A DNA stretch of 64,000 bases from Blastococcus haudaquaticus (GTDB lineage Bacteria; Actinomycetota; Actinomycetes; Mycobacteriales; Geodermatophilaceae): the NCBI RefSeq assembly GCF_900230285.1, contig NZ_OCNK01000008.1, forward strand, positions 19,261 through 83,260, in the 5' to 3' direction. The translations under genes and the position numbers were made by a program. The notes under the pieces are model-generated. The model searched no databases. It was not told where the DNA came from and saw only the letters and a program-made list of their open reading frames with translations. Positions 33,222-42,461 of the stretch are shown in pieces; positions within the stretch are counted from its first letter, which is position 1, and each line of letters starts with the position of its first letter.

Positions 33222-33685
33222 GCGTGGAGCGCCGGCACCTGCCGTGGTCGGCCGACGAGGCGGCCGCCCTGGTGCTCGACTGGTCACGGGACGGCGAGTG
33301 GCGGTCGGCCGTCCGCAGGATGGAGACCGAGCCCGCCGGCCCGGCGAGGGTGGGCCAGCGGATCACCGAGGAGCTGCGCTTCGCGGGCGGAACGTTCGTC
33401 ACGCCGACGACGATCACCGCGGCGGAGGCCCGGTCGGCCTCCTTCGCCGGCGGCAACGCCACCGCGGCCGTGGAGGGGCGGCGGACCGTCGTCCCCGAGG
33501 CCGACGGCGGGTGCACCGTGGTGCTCGAGGTCGACGTCCGGATGACCGGGCCGCTCGCCGTGCTCAATCCGGTGCTGGCACCGGTCTACCGGCGCCGGCT
33601 CGCGAGCGAGGCCGACGCGCTGGCCGCGCTGGCTCAGGCGACGAGCTCGACCGCCCGCTCGGCGGAACCGACCAGCCGCGCGTAG
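33218..33685 (+). CDS. SRPBCC-family protein, overlapping a convergent gene
   Basis: This 155-residue SRPBCC/polyketide-cyclase-like protein has SADEAAALVLDWSRDGEWRSAVRRME at the start, a central beta region and a C-terminal helix (LNPVLAPVYRRRLASEADALAAL). GTG 33218 overlaps the upstream stop. Its last 52 bases run antisense over the end of the ABC exporter gene, with no terminator between. It is probably regulated by the MarR upstream. Confidence 0.83.
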   Translation: MSVERRHLPWSADEAAALVLDWSRDGEWRSAVRRMETEPAGPARVGQRITEELRFAGGTFVTPTTITAAEARSASFAGGNATAAVEGRRTVVPEADGGCTVVLEVDVRMTGPLAVLNPVLAPVYRRRLASEADALAALAQATSSTARSAEPTSRA

Positions 33686-35487
33686 CGGCCGCCCCGGGCG
33701 AGCAGCTCCTCGTGCGAGCCCTGCTCCACGACCCGCCCGGCGTCGAGGACGGCGATCCGGTCGGCGTCGCGCACCGTCGAGAGGCGGTGCGCGATGGTGA
33801 TCGTCGTCCGCCCCCGCGCGGCCTCGTCGAGGGCGGCCTGGACGGCCCGCTCGGTCTCGTTGTCGAGCGCACTGGTCGCCTCGTCGAGCACCAGGATCCG
33901 CGGGTCACGCAGCAACGTGCGGGCGATGGCCAGCCGCTGCTTCTCCCCGCCGGAGAACCGGTGCCCCCGGGCGCCGACGACGGTCTCGTAGCCGGCGGGG
34001 AGCGCGGCGATCACGGAGTGCACCTGCGCCCGGCGGGCGGCCTCCTCCAGCTCGGCGTCCGTGGCGTCGGGCCGGGCGTGCAGCAGGTTCTCGCGGATGG
34101 TCCCATGCAGCAGGTAGGTCTCCTGGGAGACGACACCGACGAGGCGGGCCAGGTCGGCCAGGGTGAGGTCGCGGACGTCGACGCCGTCGATGGTCACCCG
34201 GCCGGTCGTCGGGTCGTTCAGCCGCGCCACCAGCGAGGCCAGGGTGCTCTTGCCCGAGCCGGTCTCGCCGACCAGCGCGAGCGTCGTCCCGGCCGGGATC
34301 GTCAGGTCGACGTCGGCGAGGGCGGCCCGCGGCCCGTCGGGGTAGCTGAACCCGACGTGCTCGAAGCGGACCTCGCCCCGCACCCGGTCGGGATCCAGGC
34401 GGACGGGCTGGGCCGGGTCGTCGATGTCGACGGGCAGGTCCAGGTACTCGAAGACCCGGCTGAACAGCGCCATCGAGGCGGTCAGCGCGACGCCGATGTC
34501 GAGCAGCCCCATCAGGGGACGGAAGAGCGCGCCCTGGAGCGTGGTGAACGCGACCAGCGTGCCGATGGTCATGCCACCCGACGTCACGGGCAGCCCGGCG
34601 GCCAGGTAGATGAGCGCCGGGATGCCGGCGAACACGATGCTCATGGTCGCCATGCGCCAGCGGCCGGCCAGCTGTGACCGGACCTCGAGGGCGACCAGGT
34701 CGTCGGACGTGGCCGCGAAGCGCTGCGACTGGGCCGGGCCCGCGCCCAGGGTCTTGGCGAGGAGCACGCCGCTGACCGAAAGGCCCTCCTCCACCTGCGA
34801 GTGCAGCTCGGCCAGCGAGCGCTGCCGGCGGGCGGTAATGGTGCGGCGCAGACGGGCGACCCGGCGGGTCAGCAGGACTGCCGGCGGCAGCACGACGAGG
34901 GAGAGCAGGGAGAGCCGCCAGCTGAGTGCGGCCATCGCGACGACGGTGCCGATCACGGTGGTCGCGTTGGCGGCGAAGGACGTCGCGGTCGAGGTGACCA
35001 CCGACTGCATGCCGCCGATGTCGTTGGTCAGGCGCGACTGCACCTCACCGCCGCGCGTGCGGGTGAAGAAGCCGAGCGACTGGCGCTGCAGGTGGCCGAA
35101 CACCGCCGTCCGCAGCCCGTGCATGACCCGCTGGCCGACCGTGGTGGACAGCCAGGTCTGGACCACGCCGAACACCGCGGTGACCACGGTGACGGCGAGC
35201 ATGCCGCCGACCGCCCACAGCAGCAGGGACACGTCCTGCGCGGGGATCGCCTCGTCGATGAGGAGGCGGATCAGGAACGGGGTGGCCAGCGCGACGGTCG
35301 AGGACGCCACGATCAGCGCCACCACCACGGCCAGCTGCCACCGGTAGGGCCGGAACAGCCCGGCCACGCGGCTCCACCGCACGGGCGACCGCTCGAGCTG
35401 GGCCTTGTCGGCCGGGTCGGGCCGGCGGCCGCTCCGGCCACCGCCGTCGCCTCCCCTGCCGTCCCCGCCCCTGCCGTTCGTCGTCAT
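33634..35487 (-). CDS. ABC exporter with fused membrane and ATPase domains
   Basis: About 617 residues. A six-helix exporter domain lies at roughly 40-340. The ATPase domain (about 370-610) has Walker A GETGSGKST, signature FSGGEKQRLAIA, Walker B ILVLDEATSALD and switch IAHRL. It is a half-transporter that should homodimerise and export drugs, lipids or peptides. A GTG at 35505 would add six residues; neither start has an ideal ribosome site. It is divergent from a MarR gene across a dyad, suggesting drug-inducible expression. Confidence 0.93.
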   Translation of the reverse strand: MTTNGRGGDGRGGDGGGRSGRRPDPADKAQLERSPVRWSRVAGLFRPYRWQLAVVVALIVASSTVALATPFLIRLLIDEAIPAQDVSLLLWAVGGMLAVTVVTAVFGVVQTWLSTTVGQRVMHGLRTAVFGHLQRQSLGFFTRTRGGEVQSRLTNDIGGMQSVVTSTATSFAANATTVIGTVVAMAALSWRLSLLSLVVLPPAVLLTRRVARLRRTITARRQRSLAELHSQVEEGLSVSGVLLAKTLGAGPAQSQRFAATSDDLVALEVRSQLAGRWRMATMSIVFAGIPALIYLAAGLPVTSGGMTIGTLVAFTTLQGALFRPLMGLLDIGVALTASMALFSRVFEYLDLPVDIDDPAQPVRLDPDRVRGEVRFEHVGFSYPDGPRAALADVDLTIPAGTTLALVGETGSGKSTLASLVARLNDPTTGRVTIDGVDVRDLTLADLARLVGVVSQETYLLHGTIRENLLHARPDATDAELEEAARRAQVHSVIAALPAGYETVVGARGHRFSGGEKQRLAIARTLLRDPRILVLDEATSALDNETERAVQAALDEAARGRTTITIAHRLSTVRDADRIAVLDAGRVVEQGSHEELLARGGRYARLVGSAERAVELVA

Positions 35488-35524
35488 CTCGTCGATGCCG
35501 ACCACCTCCTCGTCAAGATGCTGA

Positions 35525-35547
35525 GGTTACCTCACGGTGTGGTAACC
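35525..35547. promoter_or_regulatory. MarR operator between exporter and regulator genes
   Basis: GGTTACC (35525-35531) and GGTAACC (35541-35547) form a perfect seven-base inverted repeat with a nine-base spacer. It lies just upstream of a TACCAT -10 (35561-35566) that would serve the MarR gene. Confidence 0.7.
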
Positions 35548-35572
35548 GCAGCGTCGTCGCTACCATTCCTCC

Positions 35573-35995
35573 GTGGCGGACGACGGGACGGCTGAGCTGG
35601 GCGACCTCGTCATGCGCCTGGCCCGGCTCCAGCGCCGGCGCTTCCGCGAGGCGCTGGCGCCGTGGGACCTGTCCCCGCACCACGCGCGCGCCCTCATGGT
35701 CATCAGCGCCCGCGACGGCGTCCGGCTCTCCGACCTGGCCGAGGGGCTGCGCATCGCGCCCCGGTCAGCGACGGAGGTGGCCGACGCCCTGCAGGAGCGC
35801 GGCCTGATCGAGCGCTCCCCCGACCCCGGCGACCGGCGCGCGGTCCTGCTGCGTGCCACCGACGAGGGCCGGGCGGTCCGCCGCGAGATCGACGCGGCGC
35901 GGACGGCCGACTCCGCCCAGCTCTACGGCCGCCTGTCCGCGGACGACCGGGCAGCGCTGAACCGGATCCTCACCACCCTCACCGACGAGCTCTGA
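35573..35995 (+). CDS. MarR-family regulator of the ABC exporter
   Basis: This 140-residue regulator has LSPHHARALMVISARDGVRLSDLAEGLRIAPRSATEVADAL and the wing DPGDRRAVLLRATDEG, a typical MarR winged helix spread over about 30-95. The GTG lies six bases after TACCAT with no ribosome site, fitting a leaderless mRNA. It diverges from a drug-type ABC exporter across an inverted repeat and probably represses both. Confidence 0.9.
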   Translation: MADDGTAELGDLVMRLARLQRRRFREALAPWDLSPHHARALMVISARDGVRLSDLAEGLRIAPRSATEVADALQERGLIERSPDPGDRRAVLLRATDEGRAVRREIDAARTADSAQLYGRLSADDRAALNRILTTLTDEL

Positions 35996-36260
35996 ATCCA
36001 GCTCCGGAATGCTCGTCGCGAATGGCCGGCGAGCCATTCGGTGACCATTCTGGTCGACGGCACTCCGCTGCGACGGTTCGATGATTCCGCAGGCCAGGCG
36101 ACGTGGGGCCGGTCACATGATGGACTCTTCCGTGGTGCACCTCACCACCGAAATGGTCGTTCGTGTGCCGAGTCACAGGTGGGACGCCGAATTTCCGGGC
36201 GAGGCGTGTCGATGATGGAAAGGGCGTCATCGGACGCGCAGCAGTAAAGAGGAGAAGACA

Positions 36261-36488
36261 ATGACGACGTTCATCGGCCGACCGGGCTCCCGCACCACCG
36301 ACGCGAGCGCCATCCTGCAGAGCGGGAAGCGCTTCACCCGTTCCCTCGCCTCGGTCGGCGCCGTCGTGCTCGACGCCATCGAGGCCACCCGAGCCATCGG
36401 GTCCGCGCACAGCGCGGCCGACCGGCGCGCCGTGCTGGACCGCTTCGCCGCCGACACCACGCGCGACGCGAGCCGTCCCGCGGCCTGA
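36261..36488 (+). CDS. Small protein of unknown function (75 residues)
   Basis: A strong AGAGGAGAAG ribosome site precedes the ATG, and codon use is typical of the genome. The protein is basic at the start (MTTFIGRPGSRTTDASAI) with a predicted helical middle (GKRFTRSLASVGAVVLDAIEATRAI) and an Arg/Asp-rich tail. No known domain, membrane segment or signal. A 40-base inverted repeat follows. The 265 bases before it (35996-36260) hold no recognisable gene, so its promoter probably lies there. Confidence 0.65.
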   Translation: MTTFIGRPGSRTTDASAILQSGKRFTRSLASVGAVVLDAIEATRAIGSAHSAADRRAVLDRFAADTTRDASRPAA

Positions 36489-36510
36489 CGCCGCCGACCG
36501 ACGACACCCA

Positions 36511-36550
36511 CGCGCCGGTGGTCGCCCCGCGCGGGGCGACCGCCGGCGCG
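36511..36550. terminator. Near-perfect 40-base inverted repeat
   Basis: Bases 36511-36530 pair with 36531-36550 with a single T/G mismatch at 36519/36542 and no spacer. It separates the small gene ending at 36488 from the convergent catabolic operon ending at 36559, so it is probably a two-way terminator. Confidence 0.75.
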
Positions 36551-36558
36551 TCGCCGTC

Positions 36559-38055
36559 TCAGGACCGGGAGAGGTCCCCCGTCGACAGTCGACCGCCGAG
36601 CCGGCGGGGGATCCCGGCCGGGTTGGCGTCCTGGAGGACGTCGTCGAGCAGGGCGGCCGGCACGTCCTGGTAGGTGACCGGCCGCAGGAACCGGCGGATG
36701 GCGGTCATGCCGACCGACGTGTGCAGCGGCGAGCTGGTGGCCGGCCACGGGCCCCCGTGGTGCATGGCCCACGACACCGCGACGCCGGTGGGCCAGCCGT
36801 TCCACACGATGCGCCCGGCCTGGTCGCGCAGCTCCCGGACGAGCGGGCGGACCAGCTCGATCTCGTCGGGCTCGGCGTGCACCGTGGCGGTCAGGCTGGC
36901 GCCGAACGCGCGAGCGGCGACCAGCACGTCGTCCATGCCGTCGTACTCGACGACCACGGACGTCGGCCCGAAGCACTCCGGCAGCACGGTGTCCTGCTCG
37001 GCGAGCAACGTCGCGAGGTCGGTGGCCAGCAAGGTGGCCCCGGCCGGGCCGCCCGCGTCCGGGTCGCTGTCCACGGCGGCGGCCACGCGCATCCCCGGCA
37101 GGGCGGCCAGCTGCGCACGGACCGCGTCGTGCCCGGTCCGGATGCGCTCGTGCAGCATCCGCCCCGGCGCCGCGGCCGCGACGGCCCGCTCGAGCGCCGC
37201 GTCCAGGCCGTGCCCGCGCGGCAGGAAGAGCAGACCCGGCTTCGTGCAGAACTGCCCGACCCCCAGGGTGAACGAGGTGACGAACCCAGCCGCGATCTCG
37301 TCCCCGCGCGCGGCGATCGCCCCCGCGGTGACGAACGTCGGGTTCAGGCTGCCCATCTCCGCGTAGAAGGGGATGGGCGCGTCCCGCTGCGCGGCGATCC
37401 GGTACAGCGCCGTCCCACCGTGCAGCGATCCGGTGAACCCCGCCGCCGTGATCCTGGGGTCGCGCAGCGCGTCCACCCCCACCTGCTCGCCGAGGACCAG
37501 CGCGAACGACCCCGCGGGCATGCCGGCGCCCTCCCAGGCCCTGCGCACCACCTCCGCCGTGCGCACCGACGTCTCCGGGTGCCCGGGGTGGGCCTTGACG
37601 ACGACCGGGCAGCCGGCGGCGAGCGCCGAGGCCGTGTCACCACCGGCCACGCTGAAGGCGAACGGGAAGTTGCTGCCGGCGAACACCAGGACCGGTCCGA
37701 GCGGGACCTGGACCCGCCGCAGGTCGGGGCGCGGCACCGGCGTCGCACCCGGGTCGGCCGGGTCGATGATCACGTCGAGGTAGGAGCCCTCCTCGAGCCC
37801 CCCGGCGAACATGCGCAGCTGCCCGCTGGTGCGCCCCACCTCGCCGGTCAGCCGCGGAAGGGGCAGCCACGTCTCGCGGGCGGCCACCTCGACCAGGTCG
37901 GCCGACGCCGCGTCGAGCGCGTCGGCGACCGCCCGCACCGCGCGGGCGCGGGCGAGCCGGTCGGTGTCGGCGAGCGGAGCAGCGCTCGCGGCGAGGCCGG
38001 CGAGGATCTCCTCCAGCAGTGCGGGGTCGGTGTCGGGCACCGGCCGGGCGGTCAT
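36559..38055 (-). CDS. Aldehyde dehydrogenase, 2-oxoglutarate-semialdehyde (KGSADH) type
   Basis: This 498-residue ALDH has the catalytic cysteine at C270 in [10 protein letters not shown] and general-base E233 in YAEMGSLNP. The [32 protein letters not shown] region is spread over 129-160. These are hallmarks of alpha-ketoglutaric semialdehyde dehydrogenase, which oxidises 2,5-dioxopentanoate to 2-oxoglutarate. Its ATG overlaps the stop of an FAH-fold gene that may make that semialdehyde. It is the last gene of the nine-gene minus-strand operon. Confidence 0.87.
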   Translation of the reverse strand: MTARPVPDTDPALLEEILAGLAASAAPLADTDRLARARAVRAVADALDAASADLVEVAARETWLPLPRLTGEVGRTSGQLRMFAGGLEEGSYLDVIIDPADPGATPVPRPDLRRVQVPLGPVLVFAGSNFPFAFSVAGGDTASALAAGCPVVVKAHPGHPETSVRTAEVVRRAWEGAGMPAGSFALVLGEQVGVDALRDPRITAAGFTGSLHGGTALYRIAAQRDAPIPFYAEMGSLNPTFVTAGAIAARGDEIAAGFVTSFTLGVGQFCTKPGLLFLPRGHGLDAALERAVAAAAPGRMLHERIRTGHDAVRAQLAALPGMRVAAAVDSDPDAGGPAGATLLATDLATLLAEQDTVLPECFGPTSVVVEYDGMDDVLVAARAFGASLTATVHAEPDEIELVRPLVRELRDQAGRIVWNGWPTGVAVSWAMHHGGPWPATSSPLHTSVGMTAIRRFLRPVTYQDVPAALLDDVLQDANPAGIPRRLGGRLSTGDLSRS

Positions 38056-38954
38056 CGCAGGACCCCTCCGACGTGGTGGTCGGCCCGGGCCGCGCGGGCG
38101 ACGGCCAGCGAGGCGACCGGGTTGGTCAGCGTTCCGACGTGCTCGACGTCCACCTCGACCACGTCGCCCTCCAGGAGGGTGAAGTCCAGGTCCGGCACGA
38201 TCCCGGTCCCGGTGGAGAGGACGGCCCCGCCGGGGAAGTCCTGCGCAGCCACCAGGTGGGCGACCAGGTCGGGCACGGTCCGGTGCATCCGCGCGGTCGA
38301 CGTCGTCTCCTCGAAGACCGCCGAGCCGCCGCGGGTCACCCGGATCCCGATGGTCAGCGCGGTGGGATCGGGGACCTCCCATGCCGGGCGGATGCCGGTC
38401 GCGAGGGCACAGCTCCCGGCGTAGATCTTCGCCTGGGGCAGGTAGAGGGGGTTCTCGCCCTCGATGTCTCGCGAGGAGACGTCGTCGCAGACGGTGTAGC
38501 CGAACACCTCGGCGGTAGCGGTCACGACGACGGCGAGTTCCGGTTCCGGCACGGTCACCGCGGAGTCCGGCCGCGCCGCGATCGGCTCGCCGTCGGTGAC
38601 CACGCGCCAGGCCACGGACTTGAGGAACAGCTCCGGCCGGTCCGCGGCGTAGACCCGGGAGTAGACGTCCTGGACCTGGCTCTCCTCGACACGGGCGTCC
38701 ATGGACCGCTCGTAGGTGACCCCCGAGGCCCAGACCTCGGTGAGCCCGTCCACGGGCGGCAGCAGCCGCACCGCCGCCAGGGGCGTCACCGGCCCGCCCG
38801 CGGCGGCGCCCTCGACCAGCGCGCGGGCCTCGTCCAGCCCGAGCGCCAGCAGCGCCGACATGGAGCTCACGCCCGGCACCGGCCGGACGCCGCCGTCGCC
38901 GAGCACTCCGACGCGGACCGCGCCGTCCGCCTCGTACCGCACCACGTGGGTCAT
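38052..38954 (-). CDS. FAH-fold enzyme, candidate 2-keto-3-deoxy acid dehydratase/hydrolase
   Basis: This 300-residue fumarylacetoacetase-fold protein has the metal-site region [17 protein letters not shown] and [15 protein letters not shown]. That subgroup includes 2-keto-3-deoxypentonate dehydratases of the Weimberg-type sugar-acid pathways (XylX-like), whose product is the substrate of the KGSADH encoded next. Fusion-like coupling by ATGA overlaps on both sides supports consecutive steps, but hydrolysis of a beta-diketone is the alternative. Confidence 0.82.
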   Translation of the reverse strand: MTHVVRYEADGAVRVGVLGDGGVRPVPGVSSMSALLALGLDEARALVEGAAAGGPVTPLAAVRLLPPVDGLTEVWASGVTYERSMDARVEESQVQDVYSRVYAADRPELFLKSVAWRVVTDGEPIAARPDSAVTVPEPELAVVVTATAEVFGYTVCDDVSSRDIEGENPLYLPQAKIYAGSCALATGIRPAWEVPDPTALTIGIRVTRGGSAVFEETTSTARMHRTVPDLVAHLVAAQDFPGGAVLSTGTGIVPDLDFTLLEGDVVEVDVEHVGTLTNPVASLAVARAARADHHVGGVLR

Positions 38955-40156
38955 CGGCCCTCCTCCTGGTCGGGTGTCCCGCCGAGCCACCTCAGGATCT
39001 CGTCGTCGTGCTGCCCGAGCAGGGGTGGCGCACTGTGCCGCGCCCGCCCCGCCGGCGCGCCCGCAAGCGTCTCCAGCCGGAGCGGCGGGCCGGGCAGCTG
39101 CACCGTCCCCAGGGTCGGGTGGTCGACGTCGACGACCAGCCCCTGGCTGAGGGTCTGCTCCCAGGTGTAGACCTCGTCCAGCGTCCGCACCTTGCCCGAC
39201 GGGACCCCGGCCGCGGCGAGCAGCGCGAGCCACTCCGCGGCCGGCCGGTGGGCCAGCCGCTCCTCCATCGCCTCGATCAGTTCCGGCCGGTGTGCCACGC
39301 GGTCGCGGCCGGACCGGAAGCGCGCATCGTCGGGGTCGAGCTCGAGGACGGCGGCCATCGCCCGCCACTGGGCGTCGTTCCCGACGGCCACCTGGATGAT
39401 CCCGTCCTGCGCGGTGAAGGCCCCGTAGGGCGCGATGGCCGGATGGTGGTTGCCGCTCGCCCGCGGCACCTCGCCGGCCACCGTCCACCGGGTGCCCTGG
39501 AACGCGTGCACGCCGACGATGGCCGCCAGCAACGACGTCCGCACGACCGTTCCACGGCCGGTCCGCGCCCGGTCGGCGAGCGCCGCCGCCACCCCGAAGG
39601 CGCCGTACATGCCCGCCAGCAGGTCACCGATCGGCACCCCGACGCGCGTTGGCCGGTCGGGCGAGGGGCCGGTCAGCGACATCAGGCCCGCCTCGCCCTG
39701 CGCGATCTGGTCGTAGCCGGCCCGGCCGCCCTCCGGGCCGTCGTGGCCGAAGCCGCTGATGGACAGGACCACCAGGCCGGGGTTCAGCTCCTCGAGGCGC
39801 GGGAGGCCGAACCCCAGCCGGTCGAGCACGCCGGGCCGGAAGTTCTCCACCAGGACGTCGGCCCGCTCGAGCAGCCGCGCCAGCGCGGTCCGCCCGGTGT
39901 CGGACTTGAGGTCGAGCTGGAGCGACTCCTTGTTGCGGTTGGCCGACAGGAAGTACGTGGACACCGGCTCGTCCTCGGGACCGACGAACGGCGGCCCCCA
40001 CTGCCGCGAGTCGTCACCGGTGCCGGGCGTCTCCACCTTGATGACGCGGGCCCCCATGTCGGCCAGCATCATCGTCGCCTGTGGCCCCGCGAGGGCCCGC
40101 GAGAGGTCGACGACCAGCGTGCCGGCCAGCGGGCCGGAGGCGGACGGTTCCGTCAC
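38951..40156 (-). CDS. Class III CoA-transferase (CaiB/BaiF family)
   Basis: This 401-residue enzyme begins [35 protein letters not shown] and has the conserved [23 protein letters not shown] and [16 protein letters not shown] regions of family III CoA-transferases. It moves CoA between a carboxylate donor and acceptor through an enzyme-aspartyl thioester. The GTG start overlaps the enoyl-CoA hydratase stop. It is a second, distinct copy to the one at the head of the operon. The specific acid is not predictable. Confidence 0.9.
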   Translation of the reverse strand: MTEPSASGPLAGTLVVDLSRALAGPQATMMLADMGARVIKVETPGTGDDSRQWGPPFVGPEDEPVSTYFLSANRNKESLQLDLKSDTGRTALARLLERADVLVENFRPGVLDRLGFGLPRLEELNPGLVVLSISGFGHDGPEGGRAGYDQIAQGEAGLMSLTGPSPDRPTRVGVPIGDLLAGMYGAFGVAAALADRARTGRGTVVRTSLLAAIVGVHAFQGTRWTVAGEVPRASGNHHPAIAPYGAFTAQDGIIQVAVGNDAQWRAMAAVLELDPDDARFRSGRDRVAHRPELIEAMEERLAHRPAAEWLALLAAAGVPSGKVRTLDEVYTWEQTLSQGLVVDVDHPTLGTVQLPGPPLRLETLAGAPAGRARHSAPPLLGQHDDEILRWLGGTPDQEEGR

Positions 40157-40929
40157 CGGCCCTGCCACACGACGGGCTGCTTCGCGGCGAAGGCAGCGAC
40201 GGCGGCGTGGAAGTCGTCGCTGCCGAAGACGCGGCTGACGATGTCGTCGCCGTCGGGGATGGCCGCCCGCCGGATGCGGCGGACCGCCTCCTTGGTCGCC
40301 CACATGCTGAGCGGCGCGTGGCCGAGCAGGGTCTGCACGACGCCGTCGGTGGTGCTGTCGAGGTCGTCGTCGTCGCACAGCTCGGCGACGAACCCCGCGG
40401 CGGCGGCCTCGTCGCCGGTCAGCAGCCGTGCCCGCAGCAGGACGTCCAGGGTCCGTGCCGGCCCGAGCTGCTGCACCAGGAGCGAGTAGTTGTTCATGGA
40501 CAGGCAGTTGCCCAGGGTGCGGGCGATGGGGATGCCGAACCGCGCCGAGCGGGTGGCGACCCGCAGGTCGCAGACCGCGGCGATGCCCAGCCCGCCGCCG
40601 ACGCAGAACCCCCGGATCGCCGCGACGGTCGGGACGTCGACGTCCTCGAGCCGGTTGACGATCCGGGCGATCTTCTCCTCGTACTCGACGCCGTCCTGAC
40701 CGCTGGAGAACTCGGCGAACTGGCTGATGTCGGTGCCTGCGACGAAGGCCTTGTCCCCGGTCGCCTTGAGCACCAGGACGCGGATGTCGTCATCGGCGTC
40801 GGCGTGCTCGCAGGCCTCGTACAGGCCCTCGTACATGCCCCACGTCATCGCGTTGCGCTGGCGAGGGCGGTTGAACGTGACGGTCAGGACACCGCCGCCG
40901 GCCTCGACGAGCAGTTCTGGTTCATCCAC
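40153..40929 (-). CDS. Enoyl-CoA hydratase/isomerase family (crotonase)
   Basis: This 258-residue crotonase-fold protein has FNRPRQRNAMTW, the oxyanion-hole segment AFVAGTDISQFAEF, and GFCVGGGLGIAAVCDLRVAT. The second catalytic glutamate position of classical hydratases is not evident (the region reads IPIARTLGNCLSMNN), so isomerase, lyase or hydrolase activity is possible. The GTG start overlaps the end of tctA by eight bases. It should act on the CoA ester made by the neighbouring CoA-transferases. Confidence 0.85.
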   Translation of the reverse strand: MDEPELLVEAGGGVLTVTFNRPRQRNAMTWGMYEGLYEACEHADADDDIRVLVLKATGDKAFVAGTDISQFAEFSSGQDGVEYEEKIARIVNRLEDVDVPTVAAIRGFCVGGGLGIAAVCDLRVATRSARFGIPIARTLGNCLSMNNYSLLVQQLGPARTLDVLLRARLLTGDEAAAAGFVAELCDDDDLDSTTDGVVQTLLGHAPLSMWATKEAVRRIRRAAIPDGDDIVSRVFGSDDFHAAVAAFAAKQPVVWQGR

Positions 40930-42460
40930 GGGTGGAGCCCTCCGGAGTGCTGTCGGCGGAGTCGGACCGCCGGGAACGGGTGGTGGCACGGCGCCGGAGC
41001 AGCCGCGCCATGATGCTGGGGGCGGCGAGCTGGAGGATGGCGATCGCCATGACCACCAGGGCCAGCGGCCGGGTGAAGACGATGAGCAGGTTGCCGTCGC
41101 CGATCGCCGAGGTCTGGACCAGCGCCTTCTCGAACAACGGGCCCAGCACGAGGCCCAGCACCAGCGGCGCCATGGGGAGGTCCAGCCGCTTCATGAAGTA
41201 GCCGATGATCCCGAAGATCAGCACGACCCAGACGCTGTACATGCCGTTGGAGATCGAGTACGCGCCGACCACGCTGGTCAGCAGGATCATCGGGTACATG
41301 TAGCCGTAGGGGACGCGCAGGATCTGCGCGAAGACCGGCGCCAGCGGCAGGTTGAGCACCAGCAGGATCACGTTGCCGATGAAGAAGGACGCCAGCAGGC
41401 CCCAGACCAGGGTGGGCTGCTCCTCGAACAGCAGCGGCCCCGGCTGGATCCCGTTGATCATGAAGGCGCCGAGCAGGACGGCCGTGGTGGCGCCGCCCGG
41501 GATGCCCAGCGTCAGGGTCGGGACGAAGTTGGCGTTGGCCGCGGCGTTGTTCGCGGCCTCCGGTGCGGCCACGCCCTCGATCGCGCCGGTGCCGAACTCC
41601 TTGCCCCGCTTGTTGACCCGCTTCTCGATGCCGTAGGCCATGAAGGAGGCCAGCGTCGAGCCGGCTCCGGGCAGGATGCCGAAGAGGAACCCGAGGAAGC
41701 TGCCGCGCAGGATCGGGCCCCGCGACCGGCGGAGGTCCTCCCGGCTGATCATCAGCTCCCGGAACTTCGCCTTGATCGGCGCCGCCGCTCCCTGCCGGAT
41801 CTGGAAGAGCACCTCACCGACGGCGAAGAGCCCGATCATGACCTCGACGAACGGGATGCCACCCAGCAGGTAGATCGACCCGAAGGTGAACCGCGACGTG
41901 CCGCTGCCCGGGTCGACGCCGACGGTGGCGATCAGCAGCCCCACCAGGGCCATGAGCAGCCCCAGCATCCGGTTGTCACCGGCGAAGCTGATGATCGTGG
42001 CGAGCCCGAGGATCATCACGGCCAGCATCTCCGGCGGCCCGAAGTCGAGCGCGAACGCCGCGAAGGGCGGTGCCAGCGCCACCAGCAGGCCCAGCGAGAT
42101 GATCGCCGCGACGAACGAGCCGATCGCCGAGATCGCCAGCGCCGCGCCGGCGCGCCCCTGCCGGGCCATCTGGTAGCCGTCGAGGGTGGTCACCACGCTC
42201 GACGCCTCGCCGGGCGTGGAGATGAGCACCGAGGTGATCGTCCCGCCGTACTGCGAGCCGTAGTAGATGCCCGCGAGCATGATCAGGCCGGTCACCGGCT
42301 CGAGGGAGAGCGTGAGCGGGAGCAGCACCGCCACGCCGGTCGTCGACCCGAGCCCTGGCAGGACGCCGATGACCGTGCCGACCAGTACGCCGACGAAGCA
42401 CCAGAGCAGGTTCTCCAGGCTCAGCGCCGTCGAGAAGCCGAGGACGAGGTTGTCGAGCAC
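40922..42460 (-). CDS. tctA: Tripartite tricarboxylate transporter, large permease (TctA)
   Basis: This 512-residue protein has about 11-12 hydrophobic segments and the conserved TctA motifs GVLPGLGSTTGVAVLLPLT, YYGSQYGGTITSVLISTPGE and GILPGAGSTLASF (two PGxG elements). It is the ion-coupled translocation subunit of a TTT uptake system. Start is GTG, one base after the TctB stop. It works with TctB and the binding lipoprotein TctC encoded upstream. Confidence 0.94.
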   Translation of the reverse strand: MLDNLVLGFSTALSLENLLWCFVGVLVGTVIGVLPGLGSTTGVAVLLPLTLSLEPVTGLIMLAGIYYGSQYGGTITSVLISTPGEASSVVTTLDGYQMARQGRAGAALAISAIGSFVAAIISLGLLVALAPPFAAFALDFGPPEMLAVMILGLATIISFAGDNRMLGLLMALVGLLIATVGVDPGSGTSRFTFGSIYLLGGIPFVEVMIGLFAVGEVLFQIRQGAAAPIKAKFRELMISREDLRRSRGPILRGSFLGFLFGILPGAGSTLASFMAYGIEKRVNKRGKEFGTGAIEGVAAPEAANNAAANANFVPTLTLGIPGGATTAVLLGAFMINGIQPGPLLFEEQPTLVWGLLASFFIGNVILLVLNLPLAPVFAQILRVPYGYMYPMILLTSVVGAYSISNGMYSVWVVLIFGIIGYFMKRLDLPMAPLVLGLVLGPLFEKALVQTSAIGDGNLLIVFTRPLALVVMAIAILQLAAPSIMARLLRRRATTRSRRSDSADSTPEGSTRG

Positions 42461-42461
42461 G

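Noticed and set aside
36041..36247. 68-codon open frame upstream of the small gene at 36261
   Set aside because: No ribosome site, mixed third-position bases and no resemblance to a protein; more likely the promoter region.
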